Source: Parasponia andersonii
Lineage: Eukaryota; Streptophyta; Magnoliopsida; Rosales; Cannabaceae
DNA: 64,000 bases
NCBI GenBank assembly: GCA_002914805.1
Contig: JXTB01000006.1
Span: forward strand, 1,642,499 to 1,706,498
Direction of reading: 5' to 3'
Shown: positions 1-14,000 of the stretch, piece by piece
How the letters are laid out: every line of letters starts with the position of its first letter
How positions within the stretch are numbered: the first letter of the stretch is position 1
Notes under the pieces: model-generated
Told to the model about the DNA's origin: nothing
What the model saw: the letters and a program-made list of their open reading frames with translations, nothing else
The model's database searches: none
Made by a program: the position numbers and the translations under genes

Positions 1-640
1 CAGTGGGGTAGATATGACATAGACAATACTTTTTCGACGAAACTTCTATTAACTATGAGAAAGGAGAGATGATAGCTATTATCGGTGGTGGAGAATAAAC
101 ATATATACACTACGGGGTGTTTTCCAAGATATCGAGGTTACGAGAAGGTGTATGTCGGTTAAACTTCAAAGTGAATTCATAAAGAAAGTTTAGTGGACAA
201 CCTTGATATAAGAATTATATTTTAATTTATGCATATAGCTAGAGAGACATATCAAAATGAATAATATTTGATATACCTACAAGCACGTGCCATTAATAAT
301 AAATTCTATCAATATACATATAAATATGTATGAGCACAAAACTAACACCAATAAGCCAATAAATCTTAATAAACGAACATTTACATATATGATAAGTCCC
401 CTCCACCTTTTTATTTTATTTTTTTTTATAAGCACATCAATTTCCGCTTGGATCTGAAATCGACCTTCCACTACACAAATATCTAGAACTTATAGTTACT
501 TAATTAAAAATTCTAATTTGTCTTAACAAACACTTACTTTAGCATTTAACTTTGATATTAATTATGAATATATGAAAATTAGACGCAAAAATGTTTATTA
601 TTGGCACGATGCACTTGTGAGAATTTTGGGCACTACACAA
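1..640. other. AT-rich DNA, no gene seen
   Basis: No reading frame here resembles a protein family, and I see no RNA gene. The stretch is AT-rich with short homopolymer runs. It may belong to the flank or terminal part of the minus-strand Copia scrap that follows, but no LTR end could be recognised. Confidence 0.5.
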
Positions 641-659
641 AATATTCGTAACCGCCTTT

Positions 660-975
660 TGTTTGTACATTCAATAGACTACATACATCGCTATGTATAA
701 GCTCAAGCGGTTCTTTGGCCCTTTCGCCCTTTGATGAGAAAGGTCTCTTAGTCATTTTTCCTTCCAAACAAGATTCACAAACTGGTAGAGTGCTAACTTT
801 TAGCTCTCTTAAAGGACTATCCTTTACAAGTCTGTTTATCCTATCTAGATTGATATGCCCTAACCTAAGGAACCAAAGATACGTATCGTCGTCTTGAGAA
901 ACTTTTTATTTTTTAGGTTTGGGATATTCTACTTTAAATATTTCGGTATTAAGTAGTGATTGTTCGTCCGACCTT
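660..975 (-). mobile_element. Copia fragment (pre-integrase zinc region)
   Basis: Read on the minus strand, this short piece encodes a typical Copia GAG-pre-integrase segment. It has an LRLGHIN motif followed by the CESCLEGKMTKRPF block and an ELIHSDVC motif that normally leads into the integrase core. It is a fragment only; no LTR or other pol domain is joined to it. It runs opposite to the Copia element that starts just to its right, so it comes from a separate insertion. Confidence 0.75.
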
Positions 976-999
976 AACATGTAAAGTCCATTCCATTAC

Positions 1000-3900
1000 C
1001 CTCAACACTCTATTTTCATAGCTCACTGTAACGGAGCATAAATAGAGAATAATAAACGTGTAGAAATCTTACTTTAAAGTCCACCTGATTCGTATGATCA
1101 GCTCATCATAAATGTCACCAGTAATGCCACAACTCTAATTTTCAACGAACTTACAGCTGTTGTTCTTGAAGAAGAAAATTGGCGTAAGAATAAGAAGACA
1201 TATTGGCAAGTTCACAACGAGCAGAGGCTTTAATGATAAGAGGGAGATCAACGGAATATGGCTCCAATGGGAGTCAAAGTCATGGTAGATCAAAGTCAAG
1301 AAGTAAGAAGAATGTCAAGTGTTATCACTATGGCAAGAAAGGGCACATCAAAAGGGAGTGTTGGTAACTTAAGAAGAATGGAGATTCCAGAGGGAAGGAC
1401 CCCGAGTCATGAAATGATCAGGGAATGTTGCAAGTACTTCCAATGAAGGAGAAATCTAGTACAGTGAAGCACCAATAGTTTCTAAGGACAGAAGGCAGCT
1501 CACTAATATTTGGTTAGTAGATTTAGGGGCAACATAGCAAATGACTTCTCATAGAGAGTGGTTTTACACATACAAAACTATCTCTAGAGGATCTGTATTC
1601 ATAGGTAACAATCACGCCTTGAAGATCACTAGGATTAGTACTATTAAGATGATGATATATGATGACATTGTTCATACTATTCAGGAAGTGGGACCTGTGA
1701 AGGATCTGAAGAAGAATCTATTGTTTTTAGGACAATTAGATAACCTTGGTTGCAAAATTTGTATCGAGAATAGAATTATGAAGATAATGAGAGGCATGCT
1801 TATGGTAATCAAGGCAGAGAAAATCACAGTGAATCCGCACATGCTTAAATGAGATACATTGATGGAAGCAGAAGCATTAGTTGTCTCAACAAATTCCTGA
1901 GAAGAATCAACGATGATGTGGCATCATAAGCTCGGCCATATGTCAGAATGAGGTTTGAAGATTCTCTTTGGGTGGAGGTTGTTTCCTGGTCTCACAAAAG
2001 TATCTTTATACTTTTGTGAGCATTACGTCACAAGCAAGAAGCATAGATTAAAGTTTTGCACATCTAGTTCTAGAAGTAAAAAAGTTCTAGACTTGGTTTA
2101 CTCTGATGTTTGGCAAGTACTGGTGATGTCCCTAGGAGGAGTTAGATACCTTGTATCTTTTATTGATGATTACTCTAGGAGATGTTAGGTGCATCCTATC
2201 AAGAGGAAGGCATATGTGTTTTCAGTCTTCAAAATATTCAAAGCACGGATAGAGTTTAAATCTAGAGAAAAGATCAAGTGTTGGAGGACGAACAATGGAG
2301 GAGAATATACAAGTGATGAATTTGATAACTTCTGTCAATAAGAAGGTATCAAGAGGCAGTTTACAACGGCATACACTTCTCAACAAAATGGAGTGGCAGA
2401 GTAGATGAGCAAAATTTTGTTGGAAAGGACAAAAGCAATGTTAAGAGTTGGAGGTCTACCTAAGACATTCTAGGCAGAAGCAGTTAAAACTACTTGTTAT
2501 GTGATCAATCGGTTTCCATTAACTGTAATTAATCTAAAAACACCGATGAAGATATGGGCTAGAAAACCAACTGATTATTCTCGCTTACATACATTTGGAA
2601 ATCCTGTGTATGTGATGTACAATGCTAAAGAAATCACAAAACTAGATTCAAAGTCTAGAAACTGTGTATTCTTAAGATATGCTGATAGAGTCAAGGGGTA
2701 TCGCCTATGAGTTCCCATTGCCCATAAGATAGTCATCAGCAGAGATGTGATATTTACAGAAAGTAAATTGTAAGAGAAGGGAGATGATAGCAATCAAGAA
2801 ACTACTATAGTATAGGTAGAAGAGAATGCTAAAGATTCGGATTCTTCTGAAGCAGTACTAGAGTATGAAGTAGAAGAACTCGTCGAGGAAGAGACTTCTG
2901 AAATTCATCCGTTAGAGAGCAACATTGCATACTGCCTTTTAACTGAGGATGGAGAGCCAATAACTTTCCATGAGACTACCAAAAGCCCAGATGACCCCCG
3001 TGGATGACAGCAATGCAAGAAGAGATTGAAGCCCTTCATAAGAGCAAGATATAGGATCTTGTTTTGTTACTATAAGGAAGGAAGGCCATTGGAAACAAAT
3101 GGGCCTACAAATCAAGCGTGATAGTAATGATCAAGTGGAGCAGTATCATGCGAGATTAGTGGTAAAGGGATATACTCAGAAAGAAGGTATTGATTTCAAC
3201 AAGATATTTTTTTCCTGTAGTTCGAATCAAAACAGTTAGAGTAGTTCTAGCAATCTGTGCTATGTTTGACCTACATCTAGAGTAGCTAGATATGAAAGAT
3301 ATGAAAACTACTTTTCTTTATAAAGAATTTGAAGAAGTAATTTATATACTCCAATCAGAAGGTTTTGCTGAAATAGGCAAGGAAAACTTAGTTTGCAGGT
3401 TGAACAAATCTCTATAGGTCTCAAACAGGCGTCGAGGTGTTGGTATAAGAAATTCGATTCCTTCATCATAAGCATTGGGTATAGCAGACTCAGTTCAGAC
3501 CACTATACATACTTCAGGAGGTCTGATAAAGATAGTGATTTCATAATCTTATTGTTGTACGTGGACGATATGTTAGTAGTGGGCCCCAATAAAGGTAGAG
3601 TCCAAGAATTGAAAGCACAACTGGCTGGGGAATTTTATATAAAAGACTTGGGATCAGTAAACAAGATTCTAGGGATGTAAATTCACCGAAACAGAAGCAA
3701 CAAAAAGATTTAGCTTTCTCAGAATAATTATTTGAAGAAAATCTTACAACGCTTTAATATGCAATATTGTAAGCTAATTTCTACCCCACTTCTTGTTAAA
3801 TTCACGTTATCCACTAGGATATATTCTAGCAATGAAGTAGAGAGGACGGAGATGTCTCGAGTACCATATGCATCAGCGATGGGAAGCCTAATGTTCGTTA

Positions 3901-5194
3901 TGATATGTATAAGGTCAAACATTGCATAAGCAGTGGGAGCGGGTTAGTCGGTATATGGCGAATCTTAGTGAAGAGCATTGGAATGTTGTGAAAAGGATTC
4001 TGAGGTATATCAAAGGAACCTCAAAGGCTGCATTATGTTTTGGAGGATCGGAATTTATTGTTAGAGGATGTATTGATTCAGATTTTGCGAGTAATCTTGA
4101 CAAATGAAAGTATAGACTATGGCTATGTATTCACTCTTGTAGAAGGAGCCGTAAGCTAGGTCTCGAAGCTACAAATTGTTATGACTTTATCTACAATAGA
4201 AGCATAATATATGACAGCTATACAAGCTTGCAAAGAGGCTATTTGAGTTCAAAGGTTATTAGAGAAGCTTGAAACAAAAAAAGATTCCTCTGTTTTGTGG
4301 CAGTCAGAGTGCCTTGCATATTGTAAAGAATCTAGCCTTTTGATTCTAGGACAAAGCACATAGGTGTTCGATATCACTTTGTTCGAGAAGTAGTAGAAGA
4401 TGGAAGTGTAGACATGAAGAAGATTCACACTAAGGAGAACCTAGCAGATATTTTAACCAAATCAATCAACACTGACAAGTTCCAATAGTATAGATCATCA
4501 TATGGCCTAGCAGATACGTAAGTAGCATGAAGATTTGATAAGCAAAGAAAATAGAGATTTATCAAGTGCGAAGATATGATTAAGATCAACTCTTCAAGTG
4601 AGAGAATATTGAACAAATCAACAATTGTGGCACCACCAACCACATTATTGAAGTTGTTGTTCACATTATAGGAAGAAAAAAAATGATCAGCAACCAGCCG
4701 CAATACTAATAGTGAAAAGGTCAGCCAAAATAGCAACAGTGAAAAGGTCAGCTATAATAGTAGCTGTAAAAAGATCAGTCGTAATAGTAAAAAGGTAGCA
4801 TTCTCACTTGTTCATACCATCTTTCAAGTTCTATAAATATGTAGGGTTTTATCACTTCTCTGCATCCCATTCTAAACAATTCTCTTCCTTTCTAAGAGAG
4901 AATTCAAGCTTACGAGTTCCTCTTATTGTCCCACTTATTTTCTCTTAAATTTATTCAGAGAGAGCTTCTTTTGTTCTCTCCTTGTATTTAGAGAGAAATG
5001 AGTTGTAATCTCCTTTTTATAGTGAAATTCTTCACAACCTTATACTTGGACCTAGCCTAAATTGGGTGAACCACATTAAATCTTTTGTGTATCTTATCTT
5101 TTTCATTTTATCCAAATTTTCTCAACTCGTATTTTAGCTATGTGTTGTCACTTCTGCAAAGCTTATCTCCTAATAGATTCTCTGAATCCTAACA
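1000..5194 (+). mobile_element. Decayed Ty1/Copia retrotransposon, 5' LTR missing
   Basis: This is a plus-strand Copia fossil. Parts in order: end of gag with a zinc knuckle (about 1130-1370), protease (about 1510-1850), pre-integrase and integrase (about 1920-2700), reverse transcriptase (about 3000-3690, with a YVDDM active-site block near 3560) and RNase H (about 3950-4480). A 3' LTR follows. This Ty1/Copia order (integrase before RT) sets the family. The coding part is heavily broken, with well over ten interruptions, so the copy is old and inactive. No 5' LTR is seen; the left end adjoins an oppositely oriented Copia scrap. Confidence 0.85.
4626..5194 (+). repeat. 3' LTR of the Copia element
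   Basis: The segment starts with TGTGGCACC soon after the end of the RNase H region and ends with CTAACA, giving TG...CA ends. A TATA-like TATAAATA lies at 4832-4839, as expected for an LTR promoter. There is no second LTR in the window to confirm the boundaries, so they rest on the terminal dinucleotides and on position after pol. Confidence 0.55.
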
Positions 5195-7610
5195 TTTTGG
5201 AGTAGCTAGCACCATCTCCCTTGGGAACTTTCTCTCTATGTTGGTGATCAGAGGAAGCCTTCCATGCAATAGTTAATCAAGTATTCACAAAGCTCACATG
5301 TGATGCTTGGCCAATTTTTTTTTTTTTTTCCCATTGTCTTACAACTGACATCAGGTGCCGTAAAGATAAAAATAAGAAATAAGAAATAAAAAATAAATAA
5401 GTCAAACAAAACCAAAAACTTGTTACCATTGAAAAAAAAAATCCTAAAAAAGCCAATTGGATATGAGAATAGTACAAATTTCAACAAATATCAACAGGTA
5501 AATTATTGCAGTCCAAGCATATAAAATGTAAGTATCTACATAATAAGAATGGCCTAAATAAAGACTTTCCAAGTCTTTTATTCAAGATAATATCACAAGT
5601 AATTATTCATACCACATTTATATCCAGAGACTTTGTAAGTCTCTTTATCTAATATAGGGAGTATAACAATAATCTCAATTCATCAACTAGCTTCAAGGAC
5701 TTTCTAAGTCTTTGCTACAAGGGAAAGTTATATAGAAATGACTCAATACTCAACATGCAAATTACCTGGTAATAATACTACAATACCCTAGAAAAAGGTT
5801 TCAACAGAATAAGTTTTCTCTGCAGTGACACTTCTCTCTCATCTAACCTTATTTCATTTTTAAATCAAAAATAGTTTTGAAAACATGCAACACAAATATC
5901 AAGGGTATAAAAGAATACTACACTAGTTCATAATAAGGTCTCACTTTGGCCAAAGGTAAACCAAACTTGAACTTCAACTATTCTTTTTGAAAATATAATC
6001 ACAAGAGTCCAACAACTCTTAATATAGACTCATGAGTAAATTGATCCATATGTCATTAATTATACTACCATAATGATGCTTGGATCCATCTCAAATCAAG
6101 TAACAAGTTACAAGCTGGACTCAGTACTGATGAACTCAATGATAACTCTAGTCCATAACAGATTATAACTAGAGTCTTCAAAAATTCTCAAAAGTTAATA
6201 CAAACAAAGTACCTCAACTAGTACTTCCTCATTAATACCAAGAGAAAATGCATCGATAAGATTGAATCTTGTTGTCATTAGTCAATTAATTGATAATATG
6301 CACAAACTCCATGAATTCAAAAGCTCAAATGAGATTTCAAAGAAAAAGGTAATATGCCATTATACACCACCTAAGTCTCTCCAAGGCTTAGGTATTCAAG
6401 ACCAAAATATTTTTATTCCAAAAACTCGAATGAAATATCATTCCAAGTCTCCAAAACTAGGAATTCCTAACGCTTAGAAAATTAAGTTAAAATTAGTCAC
6501 ACAAGTGTCCAATTATCCAATTCATGCAAACAATACAAAGTCAATCCCACTTGATTTACTTATCCAGTGAATAAGACATTTATTGAACACAAAGGATTCA
6601 ACGATTCCAATGAACAATAACATCATATATTCATCGTTAAACATGCCACATACATAATGAAAAGCTAAGAAGGATTAGTAAATTCAAGCAATAAGGATCA
6701 TAATAATAAGATTTCACAAAACTTCCAAAATAAGTTTTCAAAATATAAAATTCCTTAATTTATGCAAGGTTCCAACAAGTTAGCATAACCAATTATACTT
6801 AGTAATATTTTTGTAACAAGATATTATACATTTGACCTTTTAGAAATATATGCACAAACTTTTAAGAATTTTATATGAGTATCATATTAAATCACACCAA
6901 TGATTCCTTTAAAAATACAAACTTTTTTTTAAAAGTTACCACATAAATTTTTGCATTAACATTTTATTTTTATTTCTAAGTTAATTTGTAAATTAATTTT
7001 CCAAAGCTTTTCTTAGATTCAAAATTAAGTGACAAGTAGAAACTCAGTAATTTTTAGCAAGAGTATCTATTATATTCAAAACTAGGAAAAATACTTCGAA
7101 ACTTTACACTCTGAAAATTTTACTTGATTTAAAAGATCTCTATTTTTTTTGGTCACCAAGTCCATATTATTTTATCAATCCATGAATAAAAATTAATATG
7201 GCATGACCATCCAAAAGTCCTATTAATGCATGATACAAAACTATAGAAATGATTTACTAAACACTCAAACTGGTTAGTCACATATAAACAATTTCTAAGA
7301 AATTCAAATCACAACCATGCAAGCACAAATAACGTCAAGTCATATCAATCATGATATAAAATACTGAATTGTTATCTTAGAACTTATGAGGTTCATATAT
7401 AAAATACTGAATTGTTATCTTAGAACCTATGAGGTTCATATAGCTTATCTCCATAATGGACGTAGGAGTACAAAAAAAGAATGTCCATTTGAATTGAGGA
7501 ATTTTGACAGGAGTATAATTCACTAGTCTCGCGTCATTCCTAACACTTTTGAGACTAGAATTTTACGACTATAACCATCACAAGGATACTAGAGTTCCAC
7601 TCTAGGGAGG
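5195..7610. mobile_element. Non-coding, AT-rich DNA; probable left part of an LTR relic
   Basis: No convincing protein is encoded in these 2.4 kb on either strand. The right end is the site where the Tekay-like element inserted. Joining 7610 to 16737 across that insertion makes this DNA continuous with the minus-strand primer-binding site at 16884-16895, so at least the right part is probably non-coding internal sequence of that older element. A short motif around gactttctaagtc recurs near 5565, 5628 and 5698. I recognise nothing else. Confidence 0.4.
7354..7439. repeat. 43-bp tandem duplication
   Basis: Two adjacent copies of a 43-bp unit starting atataaaatactgaattg occupy 7354-7396 and 7397-7439. 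They differ at only about one position (acttatgagg against acctatgagg), so the duplication is young relative to the surrounding relic. Confidence 0.9.
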
Positions 7611-7615
7611 TGAAC
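7611..7615. repeat. Left target-site duplication (TGAAC)
   Basis: TGAAC lies directly before the 5' LTR at 7616 and is repeated exactly at 16732-16736, directly after the 3' LTR. A 5-bp duplication is the usual LTR-retrotransposon footprint, so both element ends are fixed. Confidence 0.9.
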
Positions 7616-9794
7616 TATAAAAACCCGGATTTTGAGAGGGTAATTTCGACATTTACCAATTTTTCGCATATATTATTGAGGGGATTAATTTGCAAAAATT
7701 TTGTGCAGAATGACTAAATTGCAATTTTTAGGGGACAGGATTTATAGAGATTTGGGAACCGAGGACTATAGTGCAATTTTTTGAAAAATGCAGAGCCCCA
7801 TATATTCCCACTCACGTAGGTTCTTTTCTCTCTCTCTTTTTCTCTCTCTCCCCCCCCCCCCCCGACCTCTCTCTCTCTTGCCCTCTGCTCGCTCTCGGCC
7901 GGCCACCGAAGGAAGCGCCGCCACCGCTTCGGCCATCGTCCAACCAACTGACAAGCCAGCATTGACTCGCTGTGCCGCCAGGAGACCACGTGCCCATCCC
8001 CGGTCACTGCTGACGTCTGCATTGCTAGAAAAGTATCAAGTCGTCATTTCGGAGTTTTGGCTGCTGGCGACGATTTCGACCTCCGTTCGAACTCAAACTA
8101 GGCTCGTTGGATTTGTCTCATCACAAGAATTGTCAAGGTATATATATTTAAACCCCATAATGCTCGAATCAGAAGTTGCCATTTTTGGATATTTCGAGTT
8201 TAAGTTTGACTTTTTGATCCGGCCGTTGGATTGTGTTTTTGTTGTCATTTTTTGATTGTACTCAGAAAATGGGGAAGTTTGATATATATTGCCTATGTTT
8301 GGTGACTGGCACGAAAATCGAGATCGGATGGTTGAGATTTGCCTCAATTTGCGTGCCACCGGCACGATGTGGTCCCGGACCCGAATTGGACAAGTTATAT
8401 GTCTAACCTAGCTATTTTGGGTGCTAGGAATTCAGAGAAGAGGTCCATTTGTTGAATTGAAGCTCCGTTGAGAAGTTGGTTTTTCGCAAGAAGATGATCG
8501 AGGGCTTGGAATTGGTTCCCGACCCTCCGAGCGATCGTCAATAACACCTTGAGGATTCAATAGCGTGGTATCGCTATTCGGGCGAGGTAGGGACTCAATT
8601 ACCTCTATGTTATATCATTTTTGAATAAAACTTATTTTCTGCAACATATGACAACAAATCTGATTTTTGGTTTTCTTGAACATATGTGATGGAAATTGAT
8701 TATATGATGTATACATATTATATTGCTCTAGGAATTTTCTTAGTGCAGGTTGTTTTGGGTATATTAAAAATAGGGCTATTATGCTGCTCGTTTTCCTATA
8801 AAACCTAGTAATGCTGATTTTACCGAAAAACCCGAGCATAATTATTTTCACACTTCGGTTCTGTATTGCACGTGTCATAGAATCATACATGAGCACCGTG
8901 TTAGCATCATGGGTTTACAGTGTGGCGCGGCATGCCCCACAGTCGATGTAGAGTCCGTAAACCTACACGGGGTTTTGTTACATCTGATTACCTCCCTATT
9001 TGGCAAGCATAGGCAATTCGGTTGCCTCTCCAGGTTTGGTAGGCAACATACGTGTGTCCTCTCCGGGTATGGGCTTAGATGTAAGGCAGGATGTTAGGCA
9101 TACTTAGTGCTATCATCCTGGATTTCCACAGATGAGAGGATGAGAGCTCATGGGTATGGGTTGATTTGTGTCATGTGCATATGAATTGAATGGTTTTGTT
9201 TACATTGATTTATATATATATATATATATGGATTTCCGGTTTGGATTATATATATATGTATGTTTTGGACTAAACTAACCATCACTAAAATATTTTCGAC
9301 CGAGGTAATTGTTTTTCCTTCTGGGCATTTTATGCTCACCCCTCTACCTTCTTCCTCAGGTGGTGTTCAGTGCGATCTTAATGATCAAGAGGAGTAAGAG
9401 GCCATCAGGATTGTAGTTCGTTATCTTGATAATGCTCGAAGCTTGTCGTCATGGTGTTTGGATTGTTTGGGTTTTGTTCAGCATTGAACCAAGATTACTA
9501 CACTCTGTCTTTGTATATGAACTTATGTATGCCATTCTGTTGTTTGATTTTTGACGTGGATGATGATGATGCTTGGATTTATATTTGACTTCGTATTTTT
9601 AAATAATTATTCGATCTATGTGTAATGGTGTATACGAACTGTTGGAGTGGTTTACAGGATGAAATTCGAACTATTTTATTTAAATGGACCGTTTTATAAA
9701 ACTAGAACTTTTGACTCTTTTCAAATAAATCAAGGAATTTCCCACCTTTGTGAAATTCCATTTCTGCCACTGGCCTGGGTTTTGGGTCGTGATA
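7616..9794 (+). repeat. 5' LTR of the Tekay-like element
   Basis: It begins TATAAAAACCCGG and ends TCGTGATA, aligning end to end with the 3' LTR at 14542-16731. It contains a CT-rich and poly-C stretch (about 7825-7885), a TA microsatellite (about 9212-9230) and ACTCACG and TATATATT blocks shared with its partner. Open frames within it are low-complexity products of the CT-rich tract, not genes. Confidence 0.92.
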
Positions 9795-9853
9795 GAAATT
9801 TTTGTATCAAAGCTTTAAGTTTAATAGCTCAGACTTATCACCATTAAACTAGA

Positions 9854-11030
9854 TTGAAGTTGATTTTATTACAAGCATTCATCGTTATTAATAGTATGGC
9901 ATATTGTTTTAGACTTTTAAGGATGCCTCCTAGAAGAGTTTTGAGGCACCAGTCTGGTGCCGAACTTCCTCGTCTGGATTTCACTCATCTGATCAAGGCA
10001 ATGCAGCAGGCATTCGTCCAGATGAGCAATCCAGACTATCAACCTCCAGCTCCAAGAGAATATCAGTTAGATCAGGCTGATCATCTCCAACAGTTCATGC
10101 GTCTCCAGCCAGGGCAATTTGATGGTAGGCTAGAAGCTCTCACGGCAATTGCTTGGTTATATGAGATGGAGAGGCACTTTCAGGCCCTTGGTACTCTGGT
10201 TGAGTTTTGGGTTGTGTTTGCTGTTACCCGTTTGACGGGGAGTGTCATTTATTGGTGGGAGACTATGGAACGGATGCAAGATATAGTGGGTCTGACTTGG
10301 GAAGACTTTGAGTAGATTTTCAAGGCCCAGTATGCCAATGAGGATCAGCAGGATGAAGTTGTGAATCGGTTTGAGATGTTGATTCAAGATAAAAAAACGG
10401 TGAATGAGTACCTAATAGAGTTCACTGAGTTGGCAAGTATTGCTCTTGGACCGGGTACGAGTGAGAAGTACCGAGTTGCCAAGTTCAGGAGTCGTCTGAA
10501 TCGGAACATTTTTAACAGGATTGATTGGATTCCAGGAGGAACCAATAGAGAGGTAATGACAGGAAAGCCACCAGAAGGAACCAGGGGCAGTGGTTAGTCC
10601 AGGGTACTCCGAACAGTGGGAGCTTGAACAGTAGTGGTTCTTCAGGGGGTGGCAGAGGCAGGCCGTATGGAGGATGTTTTGTTTGTGGCCAACAGGGTCA
10701 TTAGAAGAATGAGTGTCTCAACCGTCTGCAGAAATCTCCTCTTTCTCAAGGAGGACCGCAGAGGAGCTAGTCTGATTCTATTTCTTATCAGAACACTCAA
10801 GCAAGGCCGCAACAGTCACAGGGCACTTCGCAGGCTTTTACTTCCCCTCAGCCTTATCAGCATCAGTACCGCCCTTAGGGTTTTACTCAGAACTTTTAGA
10901 CTCCTCAGGCCTCAGGGAGTCAGAGTGGGCATGGTTTTGATAGTAATGGTCCTGGATCCAGCAGTAGCCGTCCAGGCCAGAGAAGAAGCAACAAAGGGAA
11001 AGAGAAGGTGACTGGCCAAGCCTATGCTTT
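9854..11030 (+). mobile_element. gag region of the Tekay-like element
   Basis: The segment encodes a Gypsy gag: a conserved capsid block with LQPGQFDG and WLYEMERHF motifs (about 10100-10180), a YWWE motif (near 10250), and a VNEYLIEFTELA motif (near 10400). A glycine-rich stretch and a zinc-knuckle-like CxVC region follow near 10680. These features are typical of chromovirus retrotransposon gag. It is interrupted and counted with the element's breaks. Confidence 0.85.
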
Positions 11031-11039
11031 TACTAGGGC

Positions 11040-14000
11040 AGACGACACTCAGGATCGCACTGGCCGAGGTGTTGTCGACGGTATGGTCCTTCTTTCACAC
11101 TCTTGGGCACATGTTTTGTTTGATACTGGTGCATCCCATTCATTCATATCCTTATTGTTTGCTCAACTATTGGGGTTGTAATTTCTAATTTGGATTATGT
11201 ATTGACGTTGGGTACACCTTTGGGAGGAGTAGCTGATGTGTCTAGTGTGTGTAAGTCTTGTCAGGTTGTGGTCAGTGATAGGAAGCTTCTTGCTGATTTG
11301 ATTGTGTTGTCGATGGGACAATATGACGTGATTCTCGGTATGGATTGGTTGTCGAAGTATCGAGCCATTGTAGACTGTCATAAGAAGCGGGTAACTCTTT
11401 TTCCTGGTGATGGGCAACTTATTGTCTATCAGGCTGGGATGAGCCCGTTGAAGCCTAGTCCTGTCCTGAAAGCGTGCATGGGTGGAAGGAAGAAACTCGA
11501 GTGTTATGGGAACTTGTTTTCCATGAATGGCAAGGTGAGGACAGACGATCAAGACCCATGGATTCCGGTGGTGTGTGAGTTTTCGGAGGTGTTTCCTGAA
11601 GACTTACCGGGGTTACCACCTGATAGGGAGATCGAGTTTTGTATTGAACTAGTTCCTGGAGCTCAGCCAGTTTCTATTCCAGCCTATCGCATGGTGCCTG
11701 CTGAGATAGAAAAATTAAGAGAACAGTTGGATGACCTGCTTTCCAAAGGCTTCATTCACAGTAACACTTTTCCTTGGGGTGCTCCTATCTTGTTTGCAAA
11801 GAAAGCTGATGGTTTGTTGAGACTTTGTATGGATTACCAGAAGTTGAATCAGCTGACAGTGAAGAACAAGTATCCTTTGATAAGGATAGATGAGTTGTTT
11901 GATCAACTCAGTGGTTCAAGGTTCTTCTTTAAGATTGATTTGAGATCCGTTTATCATGAATTGAAGATAAAAGAGGATGATATACCTAAGATAGCATTCA
12001 GAACTCGATATGGTCATTTTGAGTTTCTGGTGATGCCATTTGGTTTAACGAATGCACCTGCAGCCTTTACGGATCTCATGAATCGGATTTTCAGGCTGTT
12101 TTTGGACCATTTTGTGGTTGTGTTCATCGACGACATACTGGTGTATTCCAAGACTCGAGAACAGTATGCCGAACATCTGGGGATAGTACTTAAGACCTTG
12201 AGAGATCATTGGTTGTATGCCAAGAAATCGAAGTATGACTTTTGGATATCAGAAGTGAAGTTCTTGGGCCATGTGATTTCTCACGGAGGTATTTCAGTCG
12301 ATCCTGCTAAGATCGAAGTTGTCCTAGAGTTGGAAAGGCCGAGAAATGTGACAGAGGTACATAGTTTCCTTAGTTTGGCAGGCTACTACTATCGTTTTGT
12401 GCAAGATTTCTCGAGAATTACTTTGCCTTGGACGAAGTTGACCAGGAAGGATGTCAAGTTTGTTTGGGATCACGAAAGTGAAGAAGCTTTTATCAGGTTA
12501 AAGCAGAGTTTAACCACTGCACCTGTTCTTACTGTTCCTAACAGTAATGAGCCTTATGTGGTGTATACCAATGCGTCAAAGACGGGTTTGGGATGTGTCT
12601 TGATGCAGAATGGTTAGGTTGTGGCTTATGCTTCTCGTCAGTTGAAGCCACATGAGAAGAACTATCGCACCAATAATCTGGAGCTTGCAGCAGTTATCTT
12701 TGCTTTGAAGATTTGGTGATGTTACTTGTATGGTGTGAAGTTCGATATATTTTCCGATCATAAGAGTTTGAAATATCTCTTTACCCAGAAGGATCTGAAC
12801 TTGAGACAATGAAGATGAGTTGAGTATATGGAGGATTATGACTTCGACTTACAGTATCATCTTGGTAAGGCCAATGTTGTAGCTGATGCACTGAGTAGGA
12901 AGCCCCGTGGTGCACTAGCTGCACTGGTGTTTGAAGATTGGAGGAACTCGGTTGCGATTGATGACTACAACTTGCAGTACTTCGAGGATAAAGGGGTTGT
13001 TTGCCTGAGTAACATTGTGATTTTACCATCACTTCTCCAGACTGTCCAGCAGAGTCAGTGGCAAGACAAGGAATTGAGGATAATCTGGAATCGGCTTTGG
13101 AATGGTGAACAGTTAGATGGTTGGAGCACTAACAAGGAAGGGTTTTTGCTTTTCAGTAGGAAGTTGGCTGTAGCTAATGATCCTAATCTTCAAGAAACCA
13201 TTCTAACTGAGGCTCACAAATCAAGGTTTGCAGTACATCCAGGTAGTACCAAGATGTACAGGGACTTGAAGCGGCAGTATTGGTGGAAAGGGATGAAGAA
13301 GGTTGTGGCTACTTTTGTCGCTAAGTGTTTGACTTGTCAGTAAGTCAAGATTGAACACCAAAGGCCAGGTGGATTACTTCAGCCATTGCCAATTTAGGAA
13401 TGGAAGTGGGACAAGATCACGATGGACTTCGTGACCAGTTTGCCAAAGACCTAGAGGAAGAATGACACAGTTTGGGTGGTAGTCGATCGGTTGACGAAGA
13501 GTGCTCACTTTATACCAATCTGGATAGACTACTCACTTACTAAGCACAGTAGACTATATATGGAGAACATCATACGCTTACATGGTGTGCCATCAAGCAT
13601 AGTCTCTGATAGAGACCCAAGGTTCACTTCTAAGTTTTGGAGAGCCTTGCAAAAAGCATTGGGTACACAGTTGGATATTAGTACGGCTCACCATCCTGAG
13701 TCAGATGGTCAGTCTGAAAGGACCATTCAGATTCTTGAGGACATGCTACGTTGCTGCATACTGGATTTTGGTGGGAACTAGGATGATCATCTTCCTTTGG
13801 TGGAATTTGTTTATAATAACAGTTACCAGACCAGTGTGGGTGTGGCTCTATATGAAGTGTTGCATGGAAGGCCGTGTAGATCGCCTTTGTGTTGGGCTGA
13901 ACCCAAAGAAAATGTTACTCTTGGACCTAAACTGATTAAAGAGACTACTGAGAAGATCAAGGATATCCAAGAGAGACTCAAAGAGATTCAGAGTCGTCAG

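Noticed and set aside
6262-6477. A 71-codon frame in AT-rich DNA
   Set aside because: No family resemblance and no sign of splicing or promoter; it lies in probable non-coding LTR-relic DNA.
7788-8255. A 155-codon Ser/Pro/Leu-rich open frame
   Set aside because: It lies inside the Tekay-like 5' LTR and is produced by its CT-rich tract; the equivalent part of the 3' LTR gives similar chance frames.
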